DNA of 64,000 bases from Georgfuchsia toluolica (GCF_907163265.1 NZ_CAJQUM010000001.1:1240001-1304000); one strand, 5' to 3'; numbered from the stretch's first letter, positions 40,336-51,576 are shown. Made by a program: numbers and translations. Notes: generated from the sequence alone by a model not told the origin.

Positions 40336-41268
40336 TCATCCTTTCACGGCGGCGAGAGCCGCCTCCAATCCCTTCAAATCGTTGATGGCGCCGCCGCTCA
40401 AGCCGTCGGCACAACGTTTCACCAGTCCCGCCAGCACCTTGCCGGGACCACATTCATAAACGTGGGTAAGCCCCGCGTCCTGCATCGCCTTCATGGTTTC
40501 GACCCAGCGCACCGGGGATGCGGCCTGGCGCACCAGGGCAGCGCGAATCCTGTCCGGTTCGTTTTGCACCAGCACGTCGACATTATTCAGCACCGGAATC
40601 GTCGGCGCCGACAGCGTCAGCGTCGCCAGACGCGCCTTCAGTTTTTCTGCGGCAGGTTGCATCAGCGAACAATGGAACGGCGCCGATACCGGCAGCAGCA
40701 GCGCACGCTTGGCGCCCTCCGCCTTGCAGGCATCGGCCGCGCGTTGCACCGCCGCTGCATGGCCCGCGATCACGGTCTGTTCGGGCGAATTGAAATTCAC
40801 GGTCTGCACCACCTGTCCCTGCGCCGCTTCCGCACAGGCCGCCTCGATCGACGGCACATCGAGGCCGAGAATCGCTGCCATGGCCCCGACGCCTTGCGGC
40901 ACGGCTTCCTGCATCGCCCTGGCGCGCAGTTCCACCAGCGGCACCGCATCGGGGAGCGGAATTACATCGGCCGCCACCAGGGCAGCATATTCACCGAGGC
41001 TATGACCTGCCACCATCGCCGGTTGCGGACCGCCAAGGGCCTGCCACAGGCGATATACCGCGATACCCGCCGTCAACATCAGGGGTTGCGTGTTGACGGT
41101 CTGGTTCAGCGCTTCGGCCGGGCCCTCCTGCACCAGCTGCCAGAGATCGCGGCCCAGCGCGGCGGATGCCTCGGCAAAGGTGTCGCGCAGAACCGGATGC
41201 TCGCCATATGCTGACATCATGCCGAGCGATTGCGAGCCCTGGCCGGGAAAGACGAGCGCGAATTTCAT
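40336..41268 (-). CDS. fabD: Malonyl-CoA:ACP transacylase
   Basis: 310 residues. FALVFPGQGSQSLGMM at the N-terminus, nucleophile Ser in VAGHSLGEYAAL, and FNSPEQTVIAGH. Transfers malonyl from CoA to ACP. Tightly followed by fabG. Confidence 0.97.
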   Translation of the reverse strand: MKFALVFPGQGSQSLGMMSAYGEHPVLRDTFAEASAALGRDLWQLVQEGPAEALNQTVNTQPLMLTAGIAVYRLWQALGGPQPAMVAGHSLGEYAALVAADVIPLPDAVPLVELRARAMQEAVPQGVGAMAAILGLDVPSIEAACAEAAQGQVVQTVNFNSPEQTVIAGHAAAVQRAADACKAEGAKRALLLPVSAPFHCSLMQPAAEKLKARLATLTLSAPTIPVLNNVDVLVQNEPDRIRAALVRQAASPVRWVETMKAMQDAGLTHVYECGPGKVLAGLVKRCADGLSGGAINDLKGLEAALAAVKG

Positions 41269-41367
41269 TTCATCTCTCCGTGAGTCTTCAGAGAAGGCTA
41301 ATGCCCGCGCGGGCGGGCGTTATGCCGGAACTAAACACAAGTGCAAATTTCATTTGATATTCTTTCG

Positions 41368-42345
41368 TCAATACTTGAGTAGAGCGGCGCCCCAGGTGAA
41401 CCCCCCGCCGACACCTTCCAGCAGCAGCGTTTCGCCGTGCTTGATGCGTCCGTCGCGGACCCCCTCGTCAAGGGCAATGGGGATCGAGGCCGCCGAGGTG
41501 TTGCCATGATGCGCAACCGTGACGATGCCCTTTTCGGCTGGCAGCCCCAGTTTCTTCGCCGTCGCATTGATGATGCGAATATTGGCCTGATGCGGTATCA
41601 GCCAGTCCACTTGATCGATGGTCATGCCGGCTGCCGCCAGCACTTCTTCGCCGACCTCGGCCAAGGCGCGCACCGCAAACTTGAATACGGCCTGACCATC
41701 CATGCGCAGGAAGGGGTCGCCGATCGCCTGTCCGCCGTTGATCTGACCCGGCACGTTGAGAATTTCGCTATAGCTGCCATCGGCATGCAAGGCGGTCGAG
41801 AGAATGCCAGGGATGTCGCTCGCTTCGAGCACAATCGCACCGGCGCCATCGCCGAACAGGACGCAGGTGCCACGATCCTTCCAGTCAAGGATGCGCGAGA
41901 ACACTTCGGCACCGACCACCAGTGCACAGCGAGTTGTGCCGGAACGGATGAACTTGTCGGCCACCGCCGCCGCATAGACGAAACCGGTGCACACGGCCTG
42001 CAGATCAAAGGCCGGACTCGAATTGGCTACGCCCAGCTTGCGCTGAAGAATTGCCGCCGTACTCGGGAAAATGAAATCCGGCGTGGAGGTGGCAACGATG
42101 ATGAGGTCGACATCGGCAGGCACCTTGCCCGCCGCGGTCAATGCGCGGCGACAGGCCTCCAGGGCGAGGTCGCTGGCGTTTTCATTGGCCGCCACAAGAT
42201 GGCGGGTACGAATGCCGGTACGTTCGGTTATCCAGTCATCGGAGGATTCAAGTTGGTGTTTCCGGATCAACTCGGCGTTGCTGACCGGTGCGCCGGGCAG
42301 GTAGCCGCCGGTTCCGGTAATGCGTGAATAAACAATACGATTCAT
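41368..42345 (-). CDS. fabH: 3-oxoacyl-ACP synthase III
   Basis: 325 residues from the ATG at 42345. Active-site Cys in [16 protein letters not shown], His in [13 protein letters not shown] and Asn in [13 protein letters not shown]. Condenses acetyl-CoA with malonyl-ACP to start fatty acid synthesis. Its start overlaps the plsX stop by 4 nt (ATGA). Confidence 0.97.
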   Translation of the reverse strand: MNRIVYSRITGTGGYLPGAPVSNAELIRKHQLESSDDWITERTGIRTRHLVAANENASDLALEACRRALTAAGKVPADVDLIIVATSTPDFIFPSTAAILQRKLGVANSSPAFDLQAVCTGFVYAAAVADKFIRSGTTRCALVVGAEVFSRILDWKDRGTCVLFGDGAGAIVLEASDIPGILSTALHADGSYSEILNVPGQINGGQAIGDPFLRMDGQAVFKFAVRALAEVGEEVLAAAGMTIDQVDWLIPHQANIRIINATAKKLGLPAEKGIVTVAHHGNTSAASIPIALDEGVRDGRIKHGETLLLEGVGGGFTWGAALLKY

Positions 42346-43346
42346 ACGAACTTGACCATGCGAGATGCAATTTTTTCGGGCAGATTGTTGCGGGCCTCTT
42401 GGGCCGCCTTTTCCAGCGCGCAACAGAAGGAATAGGCGTCCGCCGAACCATGACTCTTGATGACGATGCCTTTCAGGCCCAGCAGGCTGGCGCCATTGTA
42501 GCTGCGATGATCGAAGCGTGACTTGAAAGCATTCAGTACCGGCCTGGACAACAGCGCCATGAGTTTAGTCAGCAGATTGCGCTTGAACTCCTCACGCAAA
42601 CCGGCGACAAGCATCGAGGCGAGGCCTTCCGATGCCTTGAGCACAACATTGCCGACGAAGCCGTCGCAGACAACCACATCGGTAGTGCCCTTGAAAATAT
42701 CGTTGCCTTCGACACTTCCGTAAAAATTGAGGTCACTCGCCTTCAACAGGTCTCCCGCGCGTCTGACGATCTCATTGCCCTTGATGTCTTCCTCGCCGAT
42801 ATTCAGCAGGCCGACACTGGGCTTATCCATGTGTTCCAGCGTCGATACCAGTTGCGAACCCATGATGCCGAATTGCAGCAGGTGCTCCGGCGTGCAATCA
42901 ACATTGGCGCCGAGATCAAGCACGTAGCAATGGCCCTTGATGGTCGGCAGGATGGTCGCAATCGCCGGGCGTTCGATACCGGGAAGTGTCTTCAGGACAA
43001 AACGCGAAATCGCCATCAGCGCACCGGTATTGCCAGCCGAGACCGCGGCGTGTGCAGTACCTTCCTTGACCAGGTTGATGGCGACACGCATCGATGAGTC
43101 TTTTTTTGTGCGCAGCGCCGTGGCCACCGCGTCTTCCATAGTGACGACTTCGGATGCGTTGCGAATCTTGAGCCGTTCGCCAAAGCTATTACCGGACTTG
43201 GCGACAGCGGACGTCAGCAATTCCTCATTGCCGACCAGGACGATGGAGCAACCGGGATCGCGGCGCAGGAATTCGAATGTCGCGGGAACGGTGACCGGCA
43301 AGCCGTGGTCGCCGCCCATGCTATCCACCGCGATGGTAATCGTCAT
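42342..43346 (-). CDS. plsX: Phosphate acyltransferase
   Basis: 334 residues: [54 protein letters not shown] and [14 protein letters not shown]. Makes acyl-phosphate from acyl-ACP for phospholipid synthesis. Coupled to fabH. Confidence 0.97.
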   Translation of the reverse strand: MTITIAVDSMGGDHGLPVTVPATFEFLRRDPGCSIVLVGNEELLTSAVAKSGNSFGERLKIRNASEVVTMEDAVATALRTKKDSSMRVAINLVKEGTAHAAVSAGNTGALMAISRFVLKTLPGIERPAIATILPTIKGHCYVLDLGANVDCTPEHLLQFGIMGSQLVSTLEHMDKPSVGLLNIGEEDIKGNEIVRRAGDLLKASDLNFYGSVEGNDIFKGTTDVVVCDGFVGNVVLKASEGLASMLVAGLREEFKRNLLTKLMALLSRPVLNAFKSRFDHRSYNGASLLGLKGIVIKSHGSADAYSFCCALEKAAQEARNNLPEKIASRMVKFV

Positions 43347-43412
43347 TATCTGAGCACGCTCAAGAAAACGGCCGGATGCGGAATTCGCATCCGGCCGTCA
43401 TCGGAGTCGGTC

Positions 43413-43592
43413 TTATTCGCCCTTGGCCTTGATGATCTTCTTGCCCCGGTAAACACCGGAGGGAGAAATGTGGTGGCGCAGATGCACCTCGCCGGTGGTT
43501 GCCTCGACGGCAAGCGAGGGATTGGTGAGGAAGTCGTGGGAACGATGCATGCCGCGCTTCGACGGGGACTTCTTGTTTTGCTGTACTGCCAT
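43413..43592 (-). CDS. rpmF: 50S ribosomal protein L32
   Basis: 59 residues: [20 protein letters not shown] and [20 protein letters not shown], ending KKIIKAKGE. The zinc-binding cysteines of some L32 proteins are absent, giving the Cys-free form common in proteobacteria. caaggag ribosome site before the ATG at 43592. It sits between yceD and plsX as usual. Confidence 0.97.
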   Translation of the reverse strand: MAVQQNKKSPSKRGMHRSHDFLTNPSLAVEATTGEVHLRHHISPSGVYRGKKIIKAKGE

Positions 43593-43622
43593 GTTGATGC
43601 TCCTTGTTTCCTCGATTCGACA

Positions 43623-44120
43623 TCAATCGATTTTCAATTTTCGCAACACCGCGAATGGTGATGCATCCTGCTTCGACTCTTTCTTCCGGGGGATACCGCA
43701 GATTTCGTGACGTGGCGATATCGGCAAAGCCAGCAATATCTCATCCTCAATCAACGATCCCACCACCATTTCCCCAGACGCCTCAATGACATCAAAGCCT
43801 TCATCCTCTACCATCTCTTCCGGCCATTCCGCACCTGGCGTCACCAGCCACAAACGCTTATCCAGCCGTAGCGGAAACCGCATCGCTTCCAGACAGCGCT
43901 GGCAGCACAACTGCAATTCGCCGCCTATCGTCAAGTGCAATTCAAGATGCCTGCCACCCTCGTCGCTGCATGCTCCCTGCACGACGCAGTCCAGCATGCC
44001 AGCGCTATTTGCCAGATATTCCGCAACACGCGACAAATCGGCAACCATCACGCTACCGCTGGCTCGGTTACCGCGCCGGGCAAATTCCGCTCCGTCGATT
44101 ACCATCCGCATCAGTTGCAT
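43623..44120 (-). CDS. yceD: YceD/DUF177 protein (23S rRNA accumulation)
   Basis: 165 residues. The conserved centre [18 protein letters not shown] carries the CxRCL motif, with [11 protein letters not shown] and the basic C-terminus [12 protein letters not shown] of the DUF177 family. The homologue in E. coli affects 23S rRNA levels. ATG at 44120 preferred over an upstream TTG. Heads the rpmF-plsX-fab cluster. Confidence 0.92.
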   Translation of the reverse strand: MQLMRMVIDGAEFARRGNRASGSVMVADLSRVAEYLANSAGMLDCVVQGACSDEGGRHLELHLTIGGELQLCCQRCLEAMRFPLRLDKRLWLVTPGAEWPEEMVEDEGFDVIEASGEMVVGSLIEDEILLALPISPRHEICGIPRKKESKQDASPFAVLRKLKID

Positions 44121-44226
44121 GTTGCCACCCACCCGCAAATCAGCCGCGTATTGCTGTCAACTTCGGCAGCCGCGAGAAAGGGGGCGGATGTTATCATGCC
44201 GGCCGTTTTTCCGTCAAATCAAAAAC

Positions 44227-44817
44227 ATGTCGCATTCGGCGCACAAACTGGTTCTCGCCTCCACCTCGTCCTACCGGCGCGAACTGCTGGCGCGCCTGCA
44301 AATCCCGTTTGAGGTAGCCGCACCGGAAGTCGACGAATCGGCTCTGGCAGGCGAATCTCCCGGGGCGACCGCGGAACGCCTTGCCGAGGCCAAAGCTCGC
44401 GATGTCGGAATGCGCTTTCCCAATGCATTGGTCATCGGCAGCGACCAGATAGCCTACAACGCCGGTGGACGCTTTGGCAAGCCGGGCACGCGCGACAAGG
44501 CCGCCGCGCAGTTGCGCGCCATGAGCGGCGGTTCGATTTTCTTTCATACCGGCCTCTGCTTGTTCAATACGGCCACCGGCAATGTGCAATTGCGCGGCAT
44601 TCCGGTGGAGGTCGGCTTTCGTACCCTGACTGAAGCCGAAATCCAGCGCTACCTTGACCGCGAAGATGCCCTTAATTGTGCCGGCAGCGCCAAGTCCGAA
44701 GGCCTTGGTATTGCCCTGATGCGTTACCTGCGCGGCGACGATCCGAATGCCCTGATCGGCCTGCCGCTCATCGCGCTGTGCGACATGCTGCGCGCCGAAG
44801 GCATGACCGTGCCCTAA
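44227..44817 (+). CDS. yceF: Maf/YceF nucleotide pyrophosphatase (7-methyl-GTP type)
   Basis: 196 residues: [57 protein letters not shown] (catalytic Asp), [26 protein letters not shown]. The SxxR and KxxD-type residues match the YceF subgroup, which hydrolyses modified nucleotides. Divergent from yceD. Repeat copy B begins directly at its stop codon. Confidence 0.92.
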   Translation: MSHSAHKLVLASTSSYRRELLARLQIPFEVAAPEVDESALAGESPGATAERLAEAKARDVGMRFPNALVIGSDQIAYNAGGRFGKPGTRDKAAAQLRAMSGGSIFFHTGLCLFNTATGNVQLRGIPVEVGFRTLTEAEIQRYLDREDALNCAGSAKSEGLGIALMRYLRGDDPNALIGLPLIALCDMLRAEGMTVP

Positions 44818-45011
44818 CGCGCATGTTGCCGGCGCCACCCTTGATGATGAAAATATGCGAAAGGCAAATTGAAGGCCCCCCACCCCAACCTGCTCCAGGG
44901 CTCGCCCTGCATGGCTCGCCCGTCTCGGCGGCGCAAAGCCGTGCTTTGCGAAACCCCGCCTCAACCCCCGGGGCGGGGTTACTGATTTGCTCGCTGCGTT
45001 CAATAGTCACA
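44817..45011 (+). repeat. ~195-bp structured interspersed repeat, copy B (after maf)
   Basis: Inverted relative to copy A on the map but in the same orientation relative to the upstream gene, beginning at the maf stop codon. It carries the same three hairpin-forming parts and the same ~65-base identical core. It ends 29 nt before the rsmI-like start. Confidence 0.88.
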
Positions 45012-45040
45012 ATTCGCACTGTTTTTGCCTTTTCGCGCTA

Positions 45041-45751
45041 ATGACGGGGACGCTCTATTTGATTCCTGTCGCACTCGGCGATACCGTCTGGGCCGAATTT
45101 CTGCCGCAACGCACGCGTGACATTGCCTGCACGATTACTTATTTCGTCGTCGAAAACGCCAAAACGACACGCGCCGAACTCAAGCGCATGGCCCATCCGC
45201 GACCGTTGCGCGAACTGGCCATCGAACAGCTTCCCGAAAAGCCTGATGGCCAGCAGATCGAACATCTACTGGCACCCTTGCAGGCCGGCCACGATCTCGG
45301 CCTGATGTCCGAAGCCGGCTGCCCCGGCGTCGCCGACCCCGGCGCCCTGCTGGTGCAACGCGCGCATGAACTGGGTATTCGCGTGGTACCGCTGGTCGGC
45401 CCTTCATCGATCCTGCTGGCGTTGATGGCAGCGGGCCTCAACGGCCAGCAGTTCGCCTTCCACGGCTATTTGCCGGCGCGTGAACCCGAGCGCAGCGCCA
45501 GGATCGGCGAACTGGAAAAGGAATCGCAACGATTCAACCAGACACAGGTCTTCATCGAAACGCCCTATCGCAACGAGGCGCTATTCGAGGCACTGTTGAA
45601 GACCTGCAAACCCAATACACGTCTTTGCGTTGCCAGCAACCTGACGCTCGCCGACGAACAGATAGCGACCCGGCGCATCGCACAATGGCGCACTGCCACC
45701 TCGCCGTCACTGCATCACCGGCCCACGGTTTTCCTGCTCAACGCAGGCTGA
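45041..45751 (+). CDS. RsmI-like SAM-dependent methyltransferase (tetrapyrrole methylase fold)
   Basis: 236 residues: LYLIPVALGDTVWAEFLPQRTRDI, GLMSEAGCPGVADPGALLVQRAHELG, VPLVGPSSILLALMAAGLNGQQFAF, VFIETPYRNEALFE. This is the RsmI-related family that modifies 16S rRNA C1402. This shorter subgroup (with ALGD in place of LGNLGD) is common beside sppA in betaproteobacteria and may have another target. Its 3' end overlaps the convergent sppA gene by 14 nt. Confidence 0.87.
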   Translation: MTGTLYLIPVALGDTVWAEFLPQRTRDIACTITYFVVENAKTTRAELKRMAHPRPLRELAIEQLPEKPDGQQIEHLLAPLQAGHDLGLMSEAGCPGVADPGALLVQRAHELGIRVVPLVGPSSILLALMAAGLNGQQFAFHGYLPAREPERSARIGELEKESQRFNQTQVFIETPYRNEALFEALLKTCKPNTRLCVASNLTLADEQIATRRIAQWRTATSPSLHHRPTVFLLNAG

Positions 45752-46733
45752 AGCGCGTCAGCATTGACATGGCGCCTGCAGCCATGCTGGCGCCGAATTT
45801 CTGTGCGAACACCTCGGCGAAGTTGGGCTTCACCGTGTAGTCGAGAATGTCCTCGGCCTTGATGACATCGCGCGCCACGGACTCGGTGGTGCCATAAGCG
45901 TCCGCCAGCCCCAGTTCGATGCTCTTCGCTCCGGTCCACATCAGGCCGGTAAAGGTTTCCGGCATTTCCTTGAGGCGCTTGCCGCGGCCCTGCTTGACCA
46001 CGTCGATGAATTGCCGGTGAATCTCATCCAGCATGCTCAAGGCATAGGTCTTCTGCTCGGCGTTTTGCGGCGAGAAGGGATCGAGAAAACCCTTGTTGCC
46101 GCCGGCCGTGAGCAGCCGGCGCTCGACGCCGAGTTTTTCCATCGCCCCGGTAAAGCCGAAACCGTCCATCAGCACACCGATCGAGCCGACGATGCTGGCT
46201 TTGTCCACATAAATCCTGTCCGCCGCCGCAGCGACATAATAGCCGCCCGATGCGCAAACATCCTCGACCACCACATACAGCGGAGTCGCCGGATATTTCT
46301 TGCGCAGGCGCACGATCTCGTCGCGGATCATTCCGGCCTGCACCGGGCTGCCGCCGGGACTGTTGATCTGCAGCACCACGCCCCGCGTGCCCATGTCCTC
46401 GAATGCGGCCTGAAGCCCGGCGATGACGTTCTCTGCATTCGCATCGCCCTTGGCCTGGATCACGCCGTTCATTTGCACCAGCGCGGTGTGGTCCTTGCCG
46501 TCGGCCAGTCGCTCGGCGCTGCCCCAGCCGCCAAAGGCCGCGAACAGCACGGCCAGATAGGCAAAACCGAGCAGCTTGAAAAATATTCCCCAGCGTCGCC
46601 GCCGCCGCTGCTCGGCAATGGATTCCAGCGCCACCTTTTCGAGGACTTTGCGTTCCCAACCGGGTTCGTTGATGTTGTCGGCCACCGCGTTTTCCTTTAG
46701 TGCTTTCTTCAGAAATTTGAATACTGCCATCAT
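45738..46733 (-). CDS. S49-family signal peptide peptidase (SppA-like)
   Basis: 331 residues. One N-terminal membrane helix (FFKLLGFAYLAVLFAAFGGW, about 52-72), then the S49 fold with VLQINSPGGSPVQAG, DVCASGGYYVAAAADRI (nucleophile Ser in ASGG) and KASIVGSIGVLM, the catalytic Lys region. Half-length SppA of the SohB/SppA36 type, degrading signal peptides in the membrane. The 14-nt tail overlap with rsmI-like is convergent. Confidence 0.92.
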   Translation of the reverse strand: MMAVFKFLKKALKENAVADNINEPGWERKVLEKVALESIAEQRRRRRWGIFFKLLGFAYLAVLFAAFGGWGSAERLADGKDHTALVQMNGVIQAKGDANAENVIAGLQAAFEDMGTRGVVLQINSPGGSPVQAGMIRDEIVRLRKKYPATPLYVVVEDVCASGGYYVAAAADRIYVDKASIVGSIGVLMDGFGFTGAMEKLGVERRLLTAGGNKGFLDPFSPQNAEQKTYALSMLDEIHRQFIDVVKQGRGKRLKEMPETFTGLMWTGAKSIELGLADAYGTTESVARDVIKAEDILDYTVKPNFAEVFAQKFGASMAAGAMSMLTRFSLR

Positions 46734-46788
46734 GCTTGATTGCCGCGTGGAATTTTATTCCCGGACAGCGCCCGCTATCCAGCGCAGA

Positions 46789-47445
46789 TCACGCATTCTT
46801 GCACAGCCAGCGGCGTAATTCCTCAACGGTGTTGCAGTGCGCATTCGGCTGTTCCGCTACGAGTACAGCCGCTTCGTGCGCGCCGTAACTCACGGCGACC
46901 GCAACAACACCGGCATTTTTTGCCATTTGCAGATCATGCGTGGTGTCGCCGATCATCACTGCTGCCTCGGGCGACACGCCGAGCTCGTCCAGTAATTCTT
47001 TGAGCATTTGCGGATGCGGCTTGGGAAAGCATTCATCGGCGCAGCGCGTCGCATCCATCAATGAATGCAATCCACTGCGGGCCAGCACCTCATTCAAGCC
47101 ACGGCGGCTCTTGCCGGTGGCAATGGCAAGAAAATGTCCTCTTGTCTTCAATTCCCGCAGCAGTTCCGGAATACCCTCAAACAGCTGCAACGACTGGCTA
47201 TTGCTCAGGTAATGATGACGATAGCGTTGCGCCATATCGCCGTAGCGCTGCGGCGGCAGATCGGGTACCGCCTGGGCCAGGGCATCATTCAGACCAAGGC
47301 CGATCACATGCCGGGCGGCGGCGTCCGATGGCGCCGCCAAGCCCAAATCCTGCGCCGCTGCCTGGATCGCCTGCGCGATGGCGGCGGTCGAATCCATCAA
47401 GGTGCCGTCCCAGTCGAAGACGATCAGTTCAAGGCGGTGCGCCAT
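46789..47445 (-). CDS. HAD-IA hydrolase (phosphoglycolate phosphatase-like)
   Basis: 218 residues. Motif I FDWDGTLMDS, motif II/III region ATGKSRRGLNEVL (Lys) and motif IV MIGDTTHDLQMAKNAG. Cap domain helical. Gph-like; the substrate may be phosphoglycolate or another small phosphate. The start at 47445 lies 17 nt inside the end of rluC, so it is translationally linked. Confidence 0.88.
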   Translation of the reverse strand: MAHRLELIVFDWDGTLMDSTAAIAQAIQAAAQDLGLAAPSDAAARHVIGLGLNDALAQAVPDLPPQRYGDMAQRYRHHYLSNSQSLQLFEGIPELLRELKTRGHFLAIATGKSRRGLNEVLARSGLHSLMDATRCADECFPKPHPQMLKELLDELGVSPEAAVMIGDTTHDLQMAKNAGVVAVAVSYGAHEAAVLVAEQPNAHCNTVEELRRWLCKNA

Positions 47446-48388
47446 AGTCCCGTTTCTCGTTGTTTTCAATTCGCGCCACAAAATTGCTCAGTTCGGCAGG
47501 CAGCGGCGCTTCCATCGCAATCGGTTCGCCAGTAAGCGGGTGGCATAGTGACAGCGTCGCCGCATGCAGGAACATGCGTTTCAGCCCCGCCTTTTGCAAC
47601 TCGCGGTTGAGCGTAAAATCGCCGTACTTGTCGTCGCCTGCAATCGGAAATCCGAGGTGCGACAGATGCACGCGGATCTGGTGAGTGCGCCCGGTTTTCA
47701 ATTCGACCTCGACCAGGCTGAAATTTTCCCAGCGCGCTTTCAGCCGCACGATGGAGTGCGCCTCCTTGCCTTCTGCAGCGACACTCACACGCCGCTCACC
47801 GTCGTCAGTGAGGTACTTGTGCAGCGACAGTCTGACATGCTGCGTCGGATTGAGCCAGCGTCCGCTGACCAGGGCGAGATAACGCTTGGCGATCTTGCCG
47901 GCGCGGAACATGTCATGCAGGGACGTCAGTGCAGCGCGTTTCTTGGCCACGATCAGCAAGCCGGAAGTTTCGCGGTCGAGACGATGCGCCAACTCGAGAA
48001 ACTTTGCTTGCGGTCGTGCCCGGCGCAGCTGCTCGATCACACCGAAGCTCACGCCGCTGCCGCCATGTACGGCCGTGCCCGATGGTTTGTCGAGAACGAT
48101 CAGGGCCTCGTCCTCGAATACCAGGTCGAAATCGCGGGCTGGCGCCGCGGACTTTGTCGTGGCCGCCACCCGGATTGGCGGCACGCGCACCACATCGCCT
48201 TCGCGCAACCGATAGTCGGCCCCGATCCGGCCCTTGTTCACCCGCACTTCGCCGCTGTGCAGGATGCGATAGACGTGGCTCTTGGGCACCCCTTTGGCCA
48301 GCCGCAGCAGGTAATTGTCGATGCGCTGCCCGGCGGCCTCTTCGCCAACTTCGAGCAGGGTTGCTGCTTCTTTACTCAAGTCATTCAT
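47429..48388 (-). CDS. rluC: 23S rRNA pseudouridine synthase
   Basis: 319 residues from the ATG at 48388. N-terminal S4 domain (GQRIDNYLLRLAKGVPKSHVYRIL) and the RluA-type catalytic motif HRLDRETSGLLIVAKK with the Asp nucleophile. RluC (positions 955/2504/2580) is supported by its position divergent from rne. It overlaps the HAD gene start. Confidence 0.93.
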   Translation of the reverse strand: MNDLSKEAATLLEVGEEAAGQRIDNYLLRLAKGVPKSHVYRILHSGEVRVNKGRIGADYRLREGDVVRVPPIRVAATTKSAAPARDFDLVFEDEALIVLDKPSGTAVHGGSGVSFGVIEQLRRARPQAKFLELAHRLDRETSGLLIVAKKRAALTSLHDMFRAGKIAKRYLALVSGRWLNPTQHVRLSLHKYLTDDGERRVSVAAEGKEAHSIVRLKARWENFSLVEVELKTGRTHQIRVHLSHLGFPIAGDDKYGDFTLNRELQKAGLKRMFLHAATLSLCHPLTGEPIAMEAPLPAELSNFVARIENNEKRDYGAPP

Positions 48389-48864
48389 TTTGAAATACAA
48401 TGATCACCGGTTAGCCGTTCTGCGACGGCGTGCCCGACGGCCCGAAGTGGCATCGGTGGCGCAGTTGCCGGATGTTGCCAGTTTTTGCGTGCATGGTCTG
48501 CGAGCGAATCAAAGACCGCACCATGACGGCATTGGGAGAAGAAGCCGGAGCAACGACTCCATCGCATATTGCATCGATGCCGCGTTGTCCTGATGACTAC
48601 CTTCCAGCAGCCAAAAGGGTATTTCGCTCGCCCGAAGCAGCGATACTACTTGATTTGCGCGCAGCACAGGCACACACGATTGCGTGACGCAGGTCCTCCG
48701 ACATAACGGCGACCGGCATCAAACAACGAGACGACAAACTCGATACCACATTGCAACTGGCACACTTACATAACATGCCTTATCTTCTGCAACCCTGGTT
48801 GGAACTCCCTAGCGATTAGCGGGGCGGGTGGTTTGTCGTGCCCTGCCCGCGCGCGGGAGCACAC
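48389..48864 (+). promoter_or_regulatory. rluC-rne divergent region, probable long rne 5' leader
   Basis: 476 bases between the rluC and rne starts with no convincing gene. In E. coli the rne transcript has a structured 361-nt leader through which RNase E limits its own synthesis; the size and position here fit the same arrangement. Specific leader hairpins were not assigned. Confidence 0.45.
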
Positions 48865-51486
48865 ATGAAACGCATGCTTTTCAATGCGACGCAGGCCGAG
48901 GAACTCCGCGTTGCGATCGTCGATGGTCAGAAACTGATCGATCTCGACATCGAATCGGCCAATAAGGAACAGCGCAAGAGCAACATCTACAAGGCGGTCA
49001 TCACCCGCCTCGAACCCAGCCTGGAAGCTGCCTTCGTCGACTATGGCGCCGAACGCCATGGCTTTTTGCCCTTCAAGGAAGTCGCCCGCAACTACTTCCG
49101 TTCCGACATGGATCCGGGTCGCGCCAGAATCCAGGACGCGCTCAAGGTTGGCCAGGAACTTATCGTTCAGGTCGAGAAGGACGAACGCGGCAACAAGGGC
49201 GCCGCACTGACAACCTTCATCTCACTGGCCGGCCGCTATCTGGTTCTGATGCCGAACAGTCCGCGCGGCGGCGGCGTTTCGCGCCGCATCGAGGGCGAGG
49301 ACCGGCAGGAATTGCGCGATGTCATGGACCAACTGGTGGTATCCCCCGGCACCAGTTTGATCGCACGCACCGCCGGCATCGGCCGCAACGTCGAAGAACT
49401 GCAATGGGACTTGAATTACCTGCAGCAGTTGTGGACCGCGATCGAAGGTGCTGCCAAGGGTCAATCGGGCGCCTTCCTAATCTATCAGGAATCCAGTCTC
49501 GTCATCCGCGCCATTCGCGATTATTTCCATGCGGAAATCGGCGAGATCCTGATCGACACCGACGAAATCTTCGAGCAGGCCAAGAGTTTCATGGAAAACG
49601 TGATGCCGGCCACCGTCAATCGCATCAAGCGCTACAACGACGACGTGCCCCTGTTCTCGCGCTTCCAGATCGAGCATCAGATCGAGTCGGCCTATTCGCG
49701 TCAGGTGACCTTGCCCTCCGGCGGCGCCATCGTCATTGACCATACCGAGGCCCTGGTCTCGGTAGACGTCAACTCGGGACGCGCCACCAAAGGCAGCGAC
49801 ATCGAGGAAACCGCGTTCCGCACCAACAGCGAAGCGGCCGATGAAATTGCCCGCCAGCTGCGGCTGCGCGACCTGGGCGGCTTGATCGTCATCGACTTCA
49901 TCGACATGGAGTCGTCGAAGAACCAGCGCGAAGTCGAGAACCGCCTGCGCGATGCCCTGCATTTCGACCGCGCCCGCGTGCAGACCGGCAAGATTTCCCG
50001 TTTCGGTCTGCTCGAATTGTCGCGTCAGCGCCTGCGTCCGGCACTGGCCGAAACCAGCTATATCACCTGCCCGCGCTGCACCGGCACTGGCCACATCCGT
50101 TCCACCGAATCGGCCGCGTTGCACATCCTGCGCATTCTCGAAGAAGAGGCGATGAAGGAAAACACCGGCGCCATCCACGTCCAGGTTCCGGTCGATGTCG
50201 GCACCTTCCTGCTCAACGAAAAGCGCGTCGATATCGCGCGCATCGAAATGCGCCACCACGCCAATCTGGTGATTATTCCCAATCGTCATCTCGAAACGCC
50301 GCAGCATGAAATCATTCGCCTGCGCCACGATCAGTTGAATGCCGAAGGCACGGTGCTGCCGAGTTACCAGATGGCGGAAAAACCTGTGGAAGAGAGTTAC
50401 CAGCCGCCTTCAGCGCAGACCGAAGCCAAACCGGCGAAGCCTCAAGCCGCAGTCAAGGGCATCACTCCGGACCAGCCGGCGCCGATTGTCGAGAACCGCG
50501 CAAGGACGGTTGAGGAAAAACCGAAAGCCGACGAAGGTCTGTTCACAAAACTGTTCTCCTGGCTGATGCCTGCCAAGGTTGAGGCTCCTCCTCCGGTCAA
50601 ACCTGCCGTCAGTACCGAGCGAGGTCGCCGCGAAGGCGCTCAGTGCGAAGAACGCCGCAATGGCCGGGGTGGGCGCGGACGCAACAAGGACGATCGTCCG
50701 CAACGTGAAGGCGGCGAACGCAAGGAACCGCGCCAGCAGGGCCCGAAGCGTGATGAAGCGCCAGCAGTCCAGGCCCGCGAACCGCGCAAGGAGCGTGGCG
50801 AAAAGGGCGGCAACGAGCAACGCACTCCGCGGCCACCGAAACAGGAACAACAGCCTAAACCCAGGCAGGAGGCAACTGCCGATGCCGTGCGCAAAGGCCC
50901 CGCCGCTGAAGAAGGTGAAGCAACAGGACCTAGTCGTCGTCGTCGCGGTCGTGGCCGTAGTGGCGAGCGCGAGCAGCGCAACCACACCGACAGAGCGGAA
51001 GCGCCTCGTGACACCGCAGCCGCCGAATTTGCTGCGGACGTGGCCAGTGCGATTGCTGCAACCACCGAGGCACAAGCGCCAGCATTTGTTCAAACCGAGC
51101 TGTTGCCCATGCGTGAAGAACAAGCTGCTGCTCCCGTATTGGAAGCCGCAATCCCGCAGCGCGTTGTTACAGAGTCTGAGCCGGCACCCATTGCCGCATC
51201 ACTGGCACCGCCGCCGCAGATTGAACCTGTCGCGGCTGTTGCGCCTGAGGCGCCGCCAGTGCAACCGATAGCGACAACGCCTGCTCCGGCTCCCGTTGCA
51301 GCGCCGGCTGAGGTCGATGTTTCGGCTTCTCTGCAACAGGCTGGCTTGATCATGATCGAAACTGCCGCAGGCGCGCAACCGATTATTGTCGAACCGGCGC
51401 CTGCCCAACCGCTGGGTCGCAAACCCAAGCCCATAGTCGTCATTCCCGATGAACCGCTGCAAATGGTGGAAACCAAGCACGAGTAG
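48865..51486 (+). CDS. rne: Ribonuclease E
   Basis: 873 residues. Catalytic half: S1 domain ([31 protein letters not shown]), 5' sensor and DNase-I-like regions with [22 protein letters not shown] and [15 protein letters not shown] (metal Asp residues), Zn-link CPRCTGTG (about 404-411). From about residue 520 the C-terminal half is disordered, rich in Arg/Lys/Glu then Ala/Pro, with [12 protein letters not shown]-like RNA-binding tracts that may scaffold a degradosome. The ATG at 48865 has a gggag site. Confidence 0.97.
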   Translation: MKRMLFNATQAEELRVAIVDGQKLIDLDIESANKEQRKSNIYKAVITRLEPSLEAAFVDYGAERHGFLPFKEVARNYFRSDMDPGRARIQDALKVGQELIVQVEKDERGNKGAALTTFISLAGRYLVLMPNSPRGGGVSRRIEGEDRQELRDVMDQLVVSPGTSLIARTAGIGRNVEELQWDLNYLQQLWTAIEGAAKGQSGAFLIYQESSLVIRAIRDYFHAEIGEILIDTDEIFEQAKSFMENVMPATVNRIKRYNDDVPLFSRFQIEHQIESAYSRQVTLPSGGAIVIDHTEALVSVDVNSGRATKGSDIEETAFRTNSEAADEIARQLRLRDLGGLIVIDFIDMESSKNQREVENRLRDALHFDRARVQTGKISRFGLLELSRQRLRPALAETSYITCPRCTGTGHIRSTESAALHILRILEEEAMKENTGAIHVQVPVDVGTFLLNEKRVDIARIEMRHHANLVIIPNRHLETPQHEIIRLRHDQLNAEGTVLPSYQMAEKPVEESYQPPSAQTEAKPAKPQAAVKGITPDQPAPIVENRARTVEEKPKADEGLFTKLFSWLMPAKVEAPPPVKPAVSTERGRREGAQCEERRNGRGGRGRNKDDRPQREGGERKEPRQQGPKRDEAPAVQAREPRKERGEKGGNEQRTPRPPKQEQQPKPRQEATADAVRKGPAAEEGEATGPSRRRRGRGRSGEREQRNHTDRAEAPRDTAAAEFAADVASAIAATTEAQAPAFVQTELLPMREEQAAAPVLEAAIPQRVVTESEPAPIAASLAPPPQIEPVAAVAPEAPPVQPIATTPAPAPVAAPAEVDVSASLQQAGLIMIETAAGAQPIIVEPAPAQPLGRKPKPIVVIPDEPLQMVETKHE

Positions 51487-51509
51487 GAAAGGCTTGAAAT
51501 AGCGCAATA

Positions 51510-51545
51510 ACGACAAGAGGCCCTTCCGGGCCTCCTGTCGTTTTA
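51510..51545 (+). terminator. Rho-independent terminator of rne
   Basis: acgacaagaggccc-ttcc-gggcctcctgtcgt forms a 14-bp stem with one mismatch, followed by tttta. It is 23 nt past the rne stop and can also serve the convergent TauE gene. Confidence 0.85.
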
Positions 51546-51576
51546 TGCCATTAACGGCAGCACTTTCGGGTAAACG

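Noticed and set aside
44194-45003. Minus-strand frame across maf and repeat copy B
   Set aside because: Its N-terminal peptide is shared with a frame over repeat copy A because the DNA is repeated; it is antisense to maf.
45738-45751. 14-nt convergent overlap of rsmI-like and sppA-like genes
   Set aside because: Short tail-to-tail overlaps are common and need no special explanation.
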